From positions 1 through 16,323 of the forward strand of contig DAOUCV010000018.1 of the NCBI GenBank assembly GCA_034432095.1: DNA of 16,323 nt, written 5' to 3'. A program made the position numbers and the translations under genes. The notes under the pieces were generated by a model. It saw only the letters and a program-made list of their open reading frames with translations. It ran no database searches and was not told where the DNA came from. Each line of letters begins with the position of its first letter. Positions within the stretch are counted from its first letter, which is position 1. This document shows, one piece after another, positions 7,488-15,046 of this stretch. The stretch comes from DAOUCV01 sp034432095 (GTDB lineage: Bacteria > Chloroflexota > Dehalococcoidia > Dehalococcoidales > UBA2162).

Positions 7488-7768
7488 GGGATTATAGGCT
7501 CTATTATAGAATCTGTGGGAAAAATCTTTTTTATTAATCATCTTCGATAGCTCGTGGTCATTCCACATCTTGTGCAAATAAATACTGTCAACACTCACGG
7601 ATAGCACTTCCACACCCAGAGATTGAAGCTCCGCATGTTTTTCAGCAACTGCTGAAATTTCCGTAGCTCAGACAAAGGTAAAGTCCCCAGGATAGCACTT
7701 GGAGCGGTTTCAGTTTTTGGCTTCTTAATAGGGGGCCTCTGACATCCTGGCTTGAACTCTTCAGGCAT
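7461..7768 (-). pseudogene. Peroxiredoxin (AhpC/TSA) remnant with TGA at the peroxidatic cysteine
   Basis: Peroxiredoxins reduce peroxides through a peroxidatic cysteine in the motif YPxDFTFVC-TE. An ATG at 7768 opens with MPEEFKPGCQRP, a plausible N-terminus. After roughly 25-30 missing codons and a frame change, the minus strand reads YPGDFTFV (7694-7671), then TGA (7670-7668) where Cys belongs, then ATEISAVAEKHAEL, GVEVLSVSVDS and HKMWNDHELSKMI (to about 7536). All of these are strongly peroxiredoxin-like. In that frame, from the stop at 7712 to the TAA at 7463, the only other stop is this TGA. After SKMI the similarity vanishes, so the C-terminal half with its conserved tail is gone. TGA could mean selenocysteine in the ancestral gene, which is a known variant in this family, or a point mutation of TGC/TGT in a dead gene. 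As it stands the locus cannot make a full protein. Confidence 0.85.
7640..7657 (-). other. SECIS-like stem-loop just downstream of the peroxiredoxin TGA
   Basis: TTTCAGCA and TGCTGAAA form a perfect inverted repeat, read most simply as a 7-bp stem with an AGTT loop. The loop begins 17 bases after the TGA and has G in its second position. Both properties agree with the published general model of bacterial SECIS elements: a stem-loop inside the coding sequence, with a G early in a small apical loop, about 16-37 bases after UGA. The same bases also encode the conserved residues ISAVAEK, so coincidence is possible. Confidence 0.4.
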
Positions 7769-7811
7769 AAAATGAACCTTTTTAATTAATTACCTTAACT
7801 TAACGGAAGTA

Positions 7812-7820
7812 TGGTACAAT
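7812..7820 (+). promoter_or_regulatory. Possible extended -10 promoter of the MFS gene
   Basis: TGGTACAAT contains the extended -10 pattern TGn followed by TACAAT (7815-7820). No good -35 box is seen at the expected distance; the sequence there is AT-rich with TTAACTTAAC. It lies 107 bases before the preferred MFS start. Confidence 0.4.
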
Positions 7821-7926
7821 CTCCCTAAGCTAGGTGCGTTGAGTAAATCTTCACTTGTCACTTAGCAAGTGGCTGAGTTCAAGAGGGGTTCATTTGGAAT
7901 CAGCGACTACGGGTAGGGTGACCAGT

Positions 7927-9297
7927 ATGGACCATACCCCAAATAGGAAAGCTGCCTTACTGGTGGCTACGTTGGTTTCTTTCTTTATGCCCTTTATGAG
8001 TTCCTCCGTCAACATTGCCCTTCCTTCAATCGGGAACGAACTGGCGATGGATGCCATTTCACTGGGATGGGTGGCTACCTCATACCTTCTGGCAGCAGCA
8101 ATGTTTCTCGTCCCCTTCGGTAGACTGGCAGATATATATGGGAGAAAGAGAATTTTCACTTACGGCGTAATTATCTACTCCGTTGCTTCCCTTCTTTCAG
8201 CACTTTCGACCTCTACCATCATGCTTATTTCTTCCCGCATCGGGCAGGGAATAGGGAGCGCGATGCTCTTTGGCACCGCGGTAGCTATCATAACTTCAGC
8301 GTTTCCTGCCGGTGAGAGAGGCAAGGCCCTGGGAATAAAAGTCGCCTCAGTTTACCTAGGACTTTCGCTGGGGCCATTTTTAGGTGGGCTGCTAACTCAG
8401 CATCTCGGTTGGAGAAGCATTTTCTGGACAAATGTGGCTCTGGGGCTGGTAATAATTGTCCTTATATTCTGGAAGTTAGAGGAGGAGTGGGCTGAGGCAA
8501 GAGGGCAGAGTTTTGATATTGTTGGCTCCGTAATTTACGGTTTTATGCTCGTAGCGATAATGTATGGATTTTCTTTGCTGCCAGAGATGTCAGGCCTTTG
8601 GCTAGTCATAGCTGGAGTCCTGGCGATGATGGTCTTTATTAGATGGGAGATTAAGGTGAAAAACCCTGTCCTGAACATAAGCCTCTTCAGAAATAATAGT
8701 GTATTTGCTTTATCCAACCTAGCGGCGCTAATCCATTACAGTGCTACCTTTGCTGTAAGCTTTACCTTGAGCCTTTACCTCCAGTACATAAAGGGGTTTA
8801 ACCCCAAAGATGCAGGCCTGGTCCTGGTATCTGCGCCTGCAGTGCAGGCCATATTTTCACCACTTGCTGGAAGGCTCTCGGATAAAATTGAGCCGAGAAT
8901 CATAGCCTCATCGGGCATGGCACTAACCACTGTAGGCCTCTCTCTCCTCGCTTTCTTGAATGCGGGGACACACCTTGGGTTGGTTGTGGCTAGCTTAATT
9001 GTCCTTGGTCTCGGCTTCGCCCTTTTTTCATCCCCCAACACAAATGCAGTTATGAGCTCTGTTGATATGAGAGCTTACGGCGTAGCTTCGGCCACACTGG
9101 CAACAATGCGCCTGATCGGGCAGATGCTCAGTATGGGGGTGACAATGCTGGTACTAGCACTATATATCGGTGGGGTTAAAATTGCTCCCGAATACTATCC
9201 CCTTTTCCTGAGAAGTGTAAGCTCAGCATTTACCATTTTTGCTGTCCTCTGTTTCGGGGGTATATTTGCCTCGCTGGCAAGAGGCAAGGTGCGATAA
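7927..9297 (+). CDS. MFS transporter, DHA2 (EmrB/QacA-like) drug:H+ antiporter family
   Basis: An inner-membrane carrier probably exporting small organic molecules in exchange for protons. From ATG 7927 it has 456 residues and about 13-14 hydrophobic segments, as in the 14-helix DHA2 family. Motif A is seen as GRLADIYGRKRI in the loop after helix 2, motif B as RIGQGIG, and antiporter motif C as GLSLGPFLGGLL in helix 5, which favours efflux over uptake. The frame is open back to TTG 7855. TTG 7894 has AGAGGGG five bases upstream, and ATG 7927 has GGGTAGGGTGA. I prefer ATG 7927 because helix 1 begins about eight residues later. It is divergent from the SDR operon with the peroxiredoxin remnant between, and no regulator gene is adjacent. 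The substrate is unknown. Confidence 0.9.
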   Translation: MDHTPNRKAALLVATLVSFFMPFMSSSVNIALPSIGNELAMDAISLGWVATSYLLAAAMFLVPFGRLADIYGRKRIFTYGVIIYSVASLLSALSTSTIMLISSRIGQGIGSAMLFGTAVAIITSAFPAGERGKALGIKVASVYLGLSLGPFLGGLLTQHLGWRSIFWTNVALGLVIIVLIFWKLEEEWAEARGQSFDIVGSVIYGFMLVAIMYGFSLLPEMSGLWLVIAGVLAMMVFIRWEIKVKNPVLNISLFRNNSVFALSNLAALIHYSATFAVSFTLSLYLQYIKGFNPKDAGLVLVSAPAVQAIFSPLAGRLSDKIEPRIIASSGMALTTVGLSLLAFLNAGTHLGLVVASLIVLGLGFALFSSPNTNAVMSSVDMRAYGVASATLATMRLIGQMLSMGVTMLVLALYIGGVKIAPEYYPLFLRSVSSAFTIFAVLCFGGIFASLARGKVR

Positions 9298-9364
9298 AGA
9301 CCTTTAGCACGTTCTAACCCGAAGCCAACAAGTTGACGGATTGTTTGACCGAAGCTGAGACTCA

Positions 9365-9499
9365 GTGTTAGCGGGCGCCCAAGACCGGTTCAGCCACGGC
9401 TATGACTCGGTAAAACAGCTCGTCCGCAGGCTGAAGCGCTACCGCCCGGAGTGGCTGCTGTCGATGCGGGCTAATTCATTGATTTCAAGTGGGGCTTGA
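9365..9499 (+). pseudogene. IS21-like transposase (IstA) fragment
   Basis: A 44-codon stretch reads GYDSVKQLVRRLKRYRPEW in its middle. This resembles the region of IstA-type (IS21 family) transposases that precedes the integrase core, where GSYDSVRRFVRRL-like sequence is common. No start, DDE core or istB helper gene is present, and the upstream bases have stops in all frames. It is therefore a small relic if the match is right. The assignment is by eye on a short motif. Confidence 0.4.
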
Positions 9500-9517
9500 T
9501 ATTAAAATTATCAAGCC
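9493..9517. terminator. Stem-loop upstream of the oxidoreductase gene
   Basis: GGCTTGATA (9493-9501) pairs perfectly with TATCAAGCC (9509-9517) around a 7-base AT loop. No clean T-tract follows on either strand. It could be a weak terminator for the MFS transcript, a relic repeat of the transposase scrap, or a leader structure. It begins inside the end of the transposase-like fragment. Confidence 0.4.
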
Positions 9518-9577
9518 TCCTTCAATAATATTGCCCAATCTATCTTGAATCCATACTATATATAAAGGAAGAAAAAC

Positions 9578-10648
9578 ATGCCGAACCTGTTCGATATTCT
9601 GACCATCAACAAACTGACTCTGAGGAATCGCTTCGTCCGCTCGGCGACAATGGACAACATGGCAGATAAGGGCAGGCTGTCAGAGGCGGAAGAGAAGCTT
9701 TACCGTGACCTGGGGAAAGGAGAGATAGGCTTAATATTTTCTCACGGACTTTATCCCACTCAGGAAGGTAAATGCTCCCCGGGACAACTGAGCGTTCACA
9801 GAGATGATTGTCTCCCGTCTCTGAAGAAACTGGTCGATACCGTTCACGAGGGCGGCGGCAAAATTGCCGCCCAGATACTTCACGGAGGCTGGATGACTTC
9901 TCCCGATACCACGGGCGTACCGCCGGTGGGGCCTTCGGCAGTGGTCCACCCCCGTTCCGGTCTCCAGATAAGAGAGCTTTCTAGCGATGAGGTATACGCG
10001 CTCGTTGATGACTATGTTATGGCGGCTATCCGGATCAAGAAGGCGGGGTTCGATGGCGTCCAGCTTCACAGCGCCCACAGCTGGCTTCTGAGCGCCTTCC
10101 TGTCTCCCGCCACCAATAGAAGGACCGATGAGTGGGGGGGAACCAACGAGAAGCGAACCAACCTTTTAAGACGTATCTGCGAGGGGATAAGACAAGCCAC
10201 CGGAGACGATTACCCGATAATAGTTAAACTGGGCATCAAAGACTACCATCGCGAAGGCAAATCAACTGCCGAAGGCATCGAACAGGCGAAACTGATTGTG
10301 GAAAGCGGTGCCGATGCTATTGAAGTCAGCGAGGGACTTGAGGAAGACTTTTTCCACCATATACGCACGGATGCCGTGAGCCCGTATTACCTCGATGAAT
10401 GCCGACAGTTAAAACGGCACCTTCCCGTCCCGGTGATACTCGTCGGCGGTATGAGAAAAGTCAGTGATATGCAGGCTGTGCTCGACGAAGGTGTCGCCGA
10501 CGCCGTTTCAATGTGCCGGCCTTTCATTATGGACCCTTACCTGGTTAAGAAGATCCGTGAGGGTTCGAGCCAGGGTTCGGAATGCACTTCCTGCAACCAG
10601 TGCATAGCCCAGATGAGACAGGGACAGCTGAAATGTGTCCTGGTGTAA
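9578..10648 (+). CDS. NADH:flavin oxidoreductase / old yellow enzyme family protein
   Basis: An FMN-dependent TIM-barrel ene-reductase, expected to reduce activated C=C bonds such as those of enones or enoyl compounds using NAD(P)H. The 356-residue length fits single-domain members. FMN and substrate features are the N-terminal LTLRNRFVRSATMDN (13-27), the substrate-binding pair His164 and His167 in QLHSAHSWLLSAFLSP, the NRRTDEWGG block (180-188), and the phosphate-binding VGGMRK (289-294) and MCRPFI (312-317). The C-terminus has four cysteines, 336, 339, 342 and 353 (CTSCNQC then C), like the 4Fe-4S ligands of the 2,4-dienoyl-CoA reductase branch. The second flavin/NAD domain of that branch is absent, so cluster binding is unproven. 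ATG is preceded by AAGGAAG at good spacing. Confidence 0.92.
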   Translation: MPNLFDILTINKLTLRNRFVRSATMDNMADKGRLSEAEEKLYRDLGKGEIGLIFSHGLYPTQEGKCSPGQLSVHRDDCLPSLKKLVDTVHEGGGKIAAQILHGGWMTSPDTTGVPPVGPSAVVHPRSGLQIRELSSDEVYALVDDYVMAAIRIKKAGFDGVQLHSAHSWLLSAFLSPATNRRTDEWGGTNEKRTNLLRRICEGIRQATGDDYPIIVKLGIKDYHREGKSTAEGIEQAKLIVESGADAIEVSEGLEEDFFHHIRTDAVSPYYLDECRQLKRHLPVPVILVGGMRKVSDMQAVLDEGVADAVSMCRPFIMDPYLVKKIREGSSQGSECTSCNQCIAQMRQGQLKCVLV

Positions 10649-10948
10649 AACTCACCAGATAGTCATTATGTACTGGTGCTGTCTCCGGAGACAACGCCAA
10701 CGTTCTTCAGACTTTTACCCAGGTCTGGTCAAAAAGTGTGTAAATGCCAGAAAGTGGTATTATCACATGGCGAGGCAGCACTATGTTGAACCTAGTTGCA
10801 CCTTTTAGTGAAAGGTGAATCCCAGTACATGGTCGAGACATTGTATTGGTGGAACCCGGTTTGGCTATCAAAACACCGGAGTGAACCTCTGAGGCTGGAC
10901 ACTTTGGGTTTGGAGGATTAGGAAAGTCTGGCAGGATCAGGGTAAAAT
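10649..10948. other. Gene-free stretch with palindrome, stem-loop and transposon-end-like bases
   Basis: No gene is supported in these 300 bases. CTGGTG/CACCAG (10640-10645 with 10653-10658) forms a hairpin over the stop of the oxidoreductase gene. TGTCTCCGGAGACA (10680-10693) is a perfect 14-bp palindrome. CACCTTT/AAAGGTG (10799-10805 with 10811-10817) is a 7-bp stem-loop. TCAAAAAGTGTGTAAA (about 10729-10744) recalls the outer ends of IS256-type elements, though no such transposase is present. The final part is probably the left flank of the IS3-type remnant. Confidence 0.45.
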
Positions 10949-11396
10949 ATGAGGAGGAGAAAAGACCCTGCTATGAGGAATCAAAGGAGATTCAGCTTAG
11001 AGTTCAAGCGTCAGGTAGTTGAGGAATTCTTGAGTGGTGAAGGTGCCGCCCAGCTCTGCCGCAAGTACAACATCTGCTCCAGCCTGCTTTACCACTGGAA
11101 AGACATGTACAGCCGGGATAAATTCAACAATGAACCTACGGAGGTAGGGGCTCTAAAGGACAAAGTAGAGAAGGTGGGTGAAAACCACCAACTCAAAGCA
11201 CCGCTTCCCCAGATATGCCAATCTCATCAAGGGGATGGTCCTGAGCCACTTAAACCAGGTGTGACTGGCAGATATCACCTATATCCGCATCCGGACTGGC
11301 TTCGTTTACCAGGCGGCCATAGTTGATGCTTATTCCCGGAAGGTAATTGGCTACACCATCTCCATGAGTCTGGATACCGCTTTTCTTGAGCAGGTC
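10949..11396 (+). mobile_element. Decayed IS3-family insertion sequence (orfA and orfB joined by a deletion)
   Basis: The first part from ATG 10949 (a second ATG is at 10973) encodes an IS3-type OrfA helix-turn-helix protein: RRFSLEFKRQVVEEFLSGE, AAQLCRKYNICSSLLYHWK, then a short coiled stretch to about 11170. Thereafter a different frame (from about 11184) reads SKHRFPRYANLIKGM, then ADITYIRIRTGFVY and VDAYSRKVIGY. This is the integrase core of OrfB, including its first catalytic Asp. The end of orfA and about 100 codons of orfB are missing. The Trp normally found before ADITYI is a TGA (11262-11264). The element stops after DTAFLEQV, before the second catalytic Asp, about 17 bases from the stop codon of mfd. 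It is inactive. Confidence 0.85.
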
Positions 11397-11412
11397 TATA
11401 ATCAAAATTGTA

Positions 11413-14400
11413 TCACACTATTTGCGTGACCACCTCCTCCAGCACTCTCTGCCAGTCTTTGCCGAGGCGTTTGGGCGAAAGGCGGACTTGAAAGGGGGTT
11501 ACTCTTACACCGTATTTGAGGAAAGGCTCAAGCTTCTGCCGGTCAAAGCGTATGCCTTCAAACAGGCTCAGGACTATTTCTCCATGCTCGGTGGTGATGG
11601 ACTCGATACCAGCTTTAGCCGCCAGAATCTTTATCCTCACAGCATATAACAGGTTCTCCACTTCGGGGGGTGGGGTGCCAAAGCGGTCGTTGAATTCCTG
11701 AGCGATAGGCTCTATCTGCTCGAGCTTCTCCAGCTTCACCAGCTTCTGATAGAGCCCCAGCCGGGTAATCAGGTCGGTTACATAGTCTTCGGGGATGTGG
11801 GCAGCGAGGGGAAGGTCAATGGTGGGGGAAGGGAGGCGTAACGACTTGAGTTTCTCTTGAGAGATGCCTGCCAGCTTGGCTTTCTGCTCTTCCACCGCCT
11901 GTGCCAGCAACTGACAGTAAAGATTAAAACCAACGGCGCTGATATGACCACTCTGCCTGACGCCAAGCAGGGTGCCGGCCCCCCTGATTTCCAGGTCTTT
12001 CATGGCGATGCCGAAGCCGGCGCCCAGCTCGGTGGCTTCAACAATCGTCCTCAAGCGTTTCTCAGCCGTAGGGGTCAGGCGCTTCCCCCTGTCATAGAGA
12101 AAATAGGCATAAGCCAGGTTGGCGCCGCGCCCCACCCTCCCCCGAAGCTGATGCAGCTGGGTAAGACCAAATTTATCCGCCTGGTTGACAATCAGGGTGT
12201 TGACATTGGGCATATCAAGTCCCGATTGAATAATGCTGGAGCACACCAGGATATCGCTTTTACCCTGAACAAACTCCGCCATCACCTTTTCCAGCTCCTC
12301 CTCCGGCATCTGACCATGGGCGATGGCTATTCTGGCTTCAGGCACCAGAGCCCGGAGTTTACCGGCGATTATAGCTATGCTCTGCACCCGGTTGTGAACA
12401 AAGAAGACCTGACCGTTCCGTTCCAGCTCCCTGAGTATGGCTTCCCTCACCAGATGGTCGTCGTACTCGGCAACATAGGTCTTGATGGGCAGGCGTTCCT
12501 CAGGCGGGGTCTCCATAACGCTCATATCCCTCACCCCCACCAGAGACATGTAGAGGGTGCGGGGGATGGGGGTGGCACTCAATGTCAGAACGTCTACCTC
12601 CCGCCTCATCTGCTTGAGGTGTTCCTTATGGACAACGCCAAAGCGCTGCTCCTCATCAATAATCAGCAGACCAAGGTCTTTGAACTTTACGTCCTTTTGC
12701 AACAGGCGGTGGGTGCCGATACAGATGCCCACACTGCCATTAGCCAGTCCCTCAATGATAGCCTGCTGCTCCCGTGGAGTCCGGAAGCGACTCAGCACCT
12801 CAATCCTTACCGGGAAGGCGGCTAGCCTCTGTTTGAAGGTGGCGAAGTGCTGTTCCGCCAGCACGGTGGTCGGCACCAGGATTGCCACCTGCTTACCGTC
12901 CATCACCGCCTTGAAAGCGGCACGGACGGCTATCTCAGTCTTACCGTAGCCGACATCCCCGCAGACCAGCCTGTCCATAGGTTTGGCTTGCTCCATATCT
13001 TCTTTTACCTGTCTCTGGACCTCTATCTGGTCCGGGGTCTCAACATAAGGAAAGGAAGCCTCAACCTCCTGCTGCCATAGAGTATCCGGAGAAAAAGCGT
13101 AACCGGGCACCACCTCCCGGCTGGCATAGAGAGCTAATAGCTCCTCGGCAACGTCGGCTACCGACTCTTTAACCCTCTGCTTAGTTCGTGACCATTCCTG
13201 ACTGCCCAGACGGCTCAATACTGGTGGTTGTTCACCAGCTCCAATGTAGCGGCTGACGCGGTCTATCTGGTCGGTAGGCACGTAGAGCTTGTCACCAGCG
13301 GCGTATTCCAGCACCAGATACTCCTTCTTTCCTTCTTCACGGTCAGCTTTCATTGTGGTCACGCCGGCAAACCGGGCAATTCCGTGCTCAATATGCACCA
13401 CATAATCGCCCGGGGTCATGTCAACAAAGAGCCGGTGGTGCGGAACCGGGCGTTTTTTAAGGAGACGGCGCTGTTTGATAAAACCGAAGATTTCAGCGTC
13501 GGTGAGCAGGTAGGTATCGCCATTCATAATCCAGCCTGCAGCCAGCAAACCCGGTATCAGAGTCAGCGAGCCGAGGGGAGGCACTTCCTTGATTTCGGCA
13601 ATAGGAGGAGCGATAATACCTACTTCCTCAAGCAGCTCAGATAACCGGTCTGCCTGATGGCTGACGAGGATAAGCCTTTTCCTCTGGTCCAGCATCTCCT
13701 TGGCTTTTTTGATGAAGGCGGGTATCTGCCCGGCGTAGCTGGGGGCGGGGGCAAAGCTCATCTTATGCCACGGTTCACCTCCGGTAATGCCCCAGGAAGT
13801 GAACAACAGACGCTGCCTGTTCTGCGTTATGGGCTCCAGTTCGTCCCAGGTGAAATAGGGCCTGGGGAAATTATGGGGTAATTCTCCCCGCGCTAACTTT
13901 TCGGCGCGTAATTCGTCAGCCTTAGCCTGAAAGTCTTCGATAGCCAACTTAATGCTCTGGGGCTCATCAAGGATAAGAAGCCCGTCCTGTGGCAGGTAAC
14001 TCACCAGACTATCCCGGTGAAACAACGGGGTATAAAACTGTGGGTTGTTTGGTCTCTCTTTGTGGAGTAGCATAGATAGTTCCTGCTGGAATTGCTCTCT
14101 CACCTCGGGATTCAAGCCAGCCAGGTCTATACTATTTAAGACCTCCTCAAGAGAAGGGACTTTGTCTAAGAAAGGCGTTAGCAACTCTGAAGCTGGACCG
14201 ATGGCTATGGATGGGGCTGTCCTCAGCGAGCGCTGGCTTGTCGGGTCAAAGAGACGGATGCTATCTATGGTGTTGCCTAGGAATTCCAGTCTGGCGGGCA
14301 GGTCACTGGTGGGCGGGTAGATATCTATGATGCCCCCCCGATGACTTATCGTGCCCGGCATTTCTACCACATCCTCCAGCCGGTAACCCATAGCCTGCCA

Positions 14401-14895
14401 GTGGCTCAGCAGGTGGAACGGCTCAATCTCCATCCCTACCCTGAGGCTGTGGCTGGTGCCAGTGAAATCATCATAGGGTGTCACCTTCTGCATAAAGGCG
14501 GTGGCAGAGGCAACAACCAAGGGAGGGCTCTTAATTGAGGTATTGTTGTCACCTATGCCAGCCATAGCCGACAAGGCTTGAAGCCTTTCCAGTTCCGCGG
14601 AGGTATCTGAAGCAATACGCTCATAGGGCAGCGCCTCAGGCTCGGGAAAGAGTTTTACTGCATCAGATGAACACCACGTTAATAGCTGCTCATAGAGTTT
14701 TCTGCTGTTTTCGGGTTGAGCAGTAACTATGAGTATAGGTATCGACAAGTGGTGATATAGCGACGCTATCAAATAGGGCTTGGCGGCATCAAGCACTGCC
14801 GCCCAAGGGCTGGCTCTTTTTTGTTCCAGCTCGTCCACTAGCCGACGATAGGCAGGCATCTCTTCAATGAGATGGAGCAAATTAGTGAAATCCAA
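11413..14895 (-). CDS. mfd: Transcription-repair coupling factor Mfd
   Basis: Mfd removes RNA polymerase stalled at DNA damage and recruits UvrA for nucleotide excision repair. The 1160-residue length is normal. Domains in order are the UvrB-like N-terminal module (about 1-350, with PEPEALPYERIASD near 84-97 and GTISHRGGIIDIYPP near 181-195), the CarD-type RNA-polymerase-interacting domain (about 493-560, GDYVVHIEHGIARF), the RecG-like translocase, and the C-terminal TRCF domain that auto-inhibits UvrA binding. The translocase shows Walker A GDVGYGKTE (646-654), DEEQ (747-750) and SATPIPRT (773-780). The start is TTG, supported by GGGAGAG seven bases upstream, and a promoter is visible at 14982-14954. 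It is divergent from proB. The 3' end abuts a dead IS3 element but the reading frame is intact. Confidence 0.97.
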   Translation of the reverse strand: MDFTNLLHLIEEMPAYRRLVDELEQKRASPWAAVLDAAKPYLIASLYHHLSIPILIVTAQPENSRKLYEQLLTWCSSDAVKLFPEPEALPYERIASDTSAELERLQALSAMAGIGDNNTSIKSPPLVVASATAFMQKVTPYDDFTGTSHSLRVGMEIEPFHLLSHWQAMGYRLEDVVEMPGTISHRGGIIDIYPPTSDLPARLEFLGNTIDSIRLFDPTSQRSLRTAPSIAIGPASELLTPFLDKVPSLEEVLNSIDLAGLNPEVREQFQQELSMLLHKERPNNPQFYTPLFHRDSLVSYLPQDGLLILDEPQSIKLAIEDFQAKADELRAEKLARGELPHNFPRPYFTWDELEPITQNRQRLLFTSWGITGGEPWHKMSFAPAPSYAGQIPAFIKKAKEMLDQRKRLILVSHQADRLSELLEEVGIIAPPIAEIKEVPPLGSLTLIPGLLAAGWIMNGDTYLLTDAEIFGFIKQRRLLKKRPVPHHRLFVDMTPGDYVVHIEHGIARFAGVTTMKADREEGKKEYLVLEYAAGDKLYVPTDQIDRVSRYIGAGEQPPVLSRLGSQEWSRTKQRVKESVADVAEELLALYASREVVPGYAFSPDTLWQQEVEASFPYVETPDQIEVQRQVKEDMEQAKPMDRLVCGDVGYGKTEIAVRAAFKAVMDGKQVAILVPTTVLAEQHFATFKQRLAAFPVRIEVLSRFRTPREQQAIIEGLANGSVGICIGTHRLLQKDVKFKDLGLLIIDEEQRFGVVHKEHLKQMRREVDVLTLSATPIPRTLYMSLVGVRDMSVMETPPEERLPIKTYVAEYDDHLVREAILRELERNGQVFFVHNRVQSIAIIAGKLRALVPEARIAIAHGQMPEEELEKVMAEFVQGKSDILVCSSIIQSGLDMPNVNTLIVNQADKFGLTQLHQLRGRVGRGANLAYAYFLYDRGKRLTPTAEKRLRTIVEATELGAGFGIAMKDLEIRGAGTLLGVRQSGHISAVGFNLYCQLLAQAVEEQKAKLAGISQEKLKSLRLPSPTIDLPLAAHIPEDYVTDLITRLGLYQKLVKLEKLEQIEPIAQEFNDRFGTPPPEVENLLYAVRIKILAAKAGIESITTEHGEIVLSLFEGIRFDRQKLEPFLKYGVRVTPFQVRLSPKRLGKDWQRVLEEVVTQIV

Positions 14896-14919
14896 CCTAA
14901 TTCTCTCCCAAACACCTTT

Positions 14920-14945
14920 AGGGCTAGCCGAAACGGCCTAGCCCT
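14920..14945 (-). other. Stem-loop at the 5' end of the mfd leader
   Basis: On the minus strand AGGGCTAGGCCG and CGGCTAGCCCT pair around a TTT loop, giving 11 bp with one bulged G. If transcription starts about 7 bases after the -10 box (near 14947), this hairpin forms the extreme 5' end of the mfd mRNA, ahead of the ribosome site. No T-tract follows, so a terminator is unlikely. A role in mRNA stability is an inference. Confidence 0.5.
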
Positions 14946-14953
14946 TCGACCAA

Positions 14954-14982
14954 ATTTTAGCACAGCGCCAGCACATCAACAA
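14954..14982 (-). promoter_or_regulatory. Promoter of mfd
   Basis: TTGTTG (14982-14977) and TAAAAT (14959-14954) on the minus strand are separated by 17 bases. They match the sigma-70 consensus at 4 of 6 and 5 of 6 positions. Confidence 0.65.
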
Positions 14983-14989
14983 GCTATAT

Positions 14990-15018
14990 TTGTCCAACCT
15001 GCCCCAGCTTGCTATAAT
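14990..15018 (+). promoter_or_regulatory. Promoter of proB
   Basis: TTGTCC (14990-14995) and a perfect TATAAT (15013-15018) are separated by 17 bases. The start of transcription would lie near 15025, leaving a leader of only about 22 bases before the ATG. The -35 box is 7 bases from that of the divergent mfd promoter. Confidence 0.8.
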
Positions 15019-15046
15019 GAAACCAGTGCATCCAGTTGAAATTTAA

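Noticed and set aside
7598..7768. A 57-codon minus-strand open frame starting MPEEFKPGCQRP as an independent small protein
   Set aside because: Its first dozen codons look like a peroxiredoxin N-terminus and the rest is an out-of-frame reading of the peroxiredoxin relic.
11262..11264. In-frame TGA in the IS3 orfB remnant as a second selenocysteine candidate
   Set aside because: It replaces the conserved Trp before ADITYI, a one-base change from TGG, in an element already broken by a large deletion.
11857..12825. A 322-codon plus-strand open frame within mfd
   Set aside because: It lies wholly antisense to an intact, motif-complete Mfd and has no recognisable domain; long antisense frames are common in such genes.
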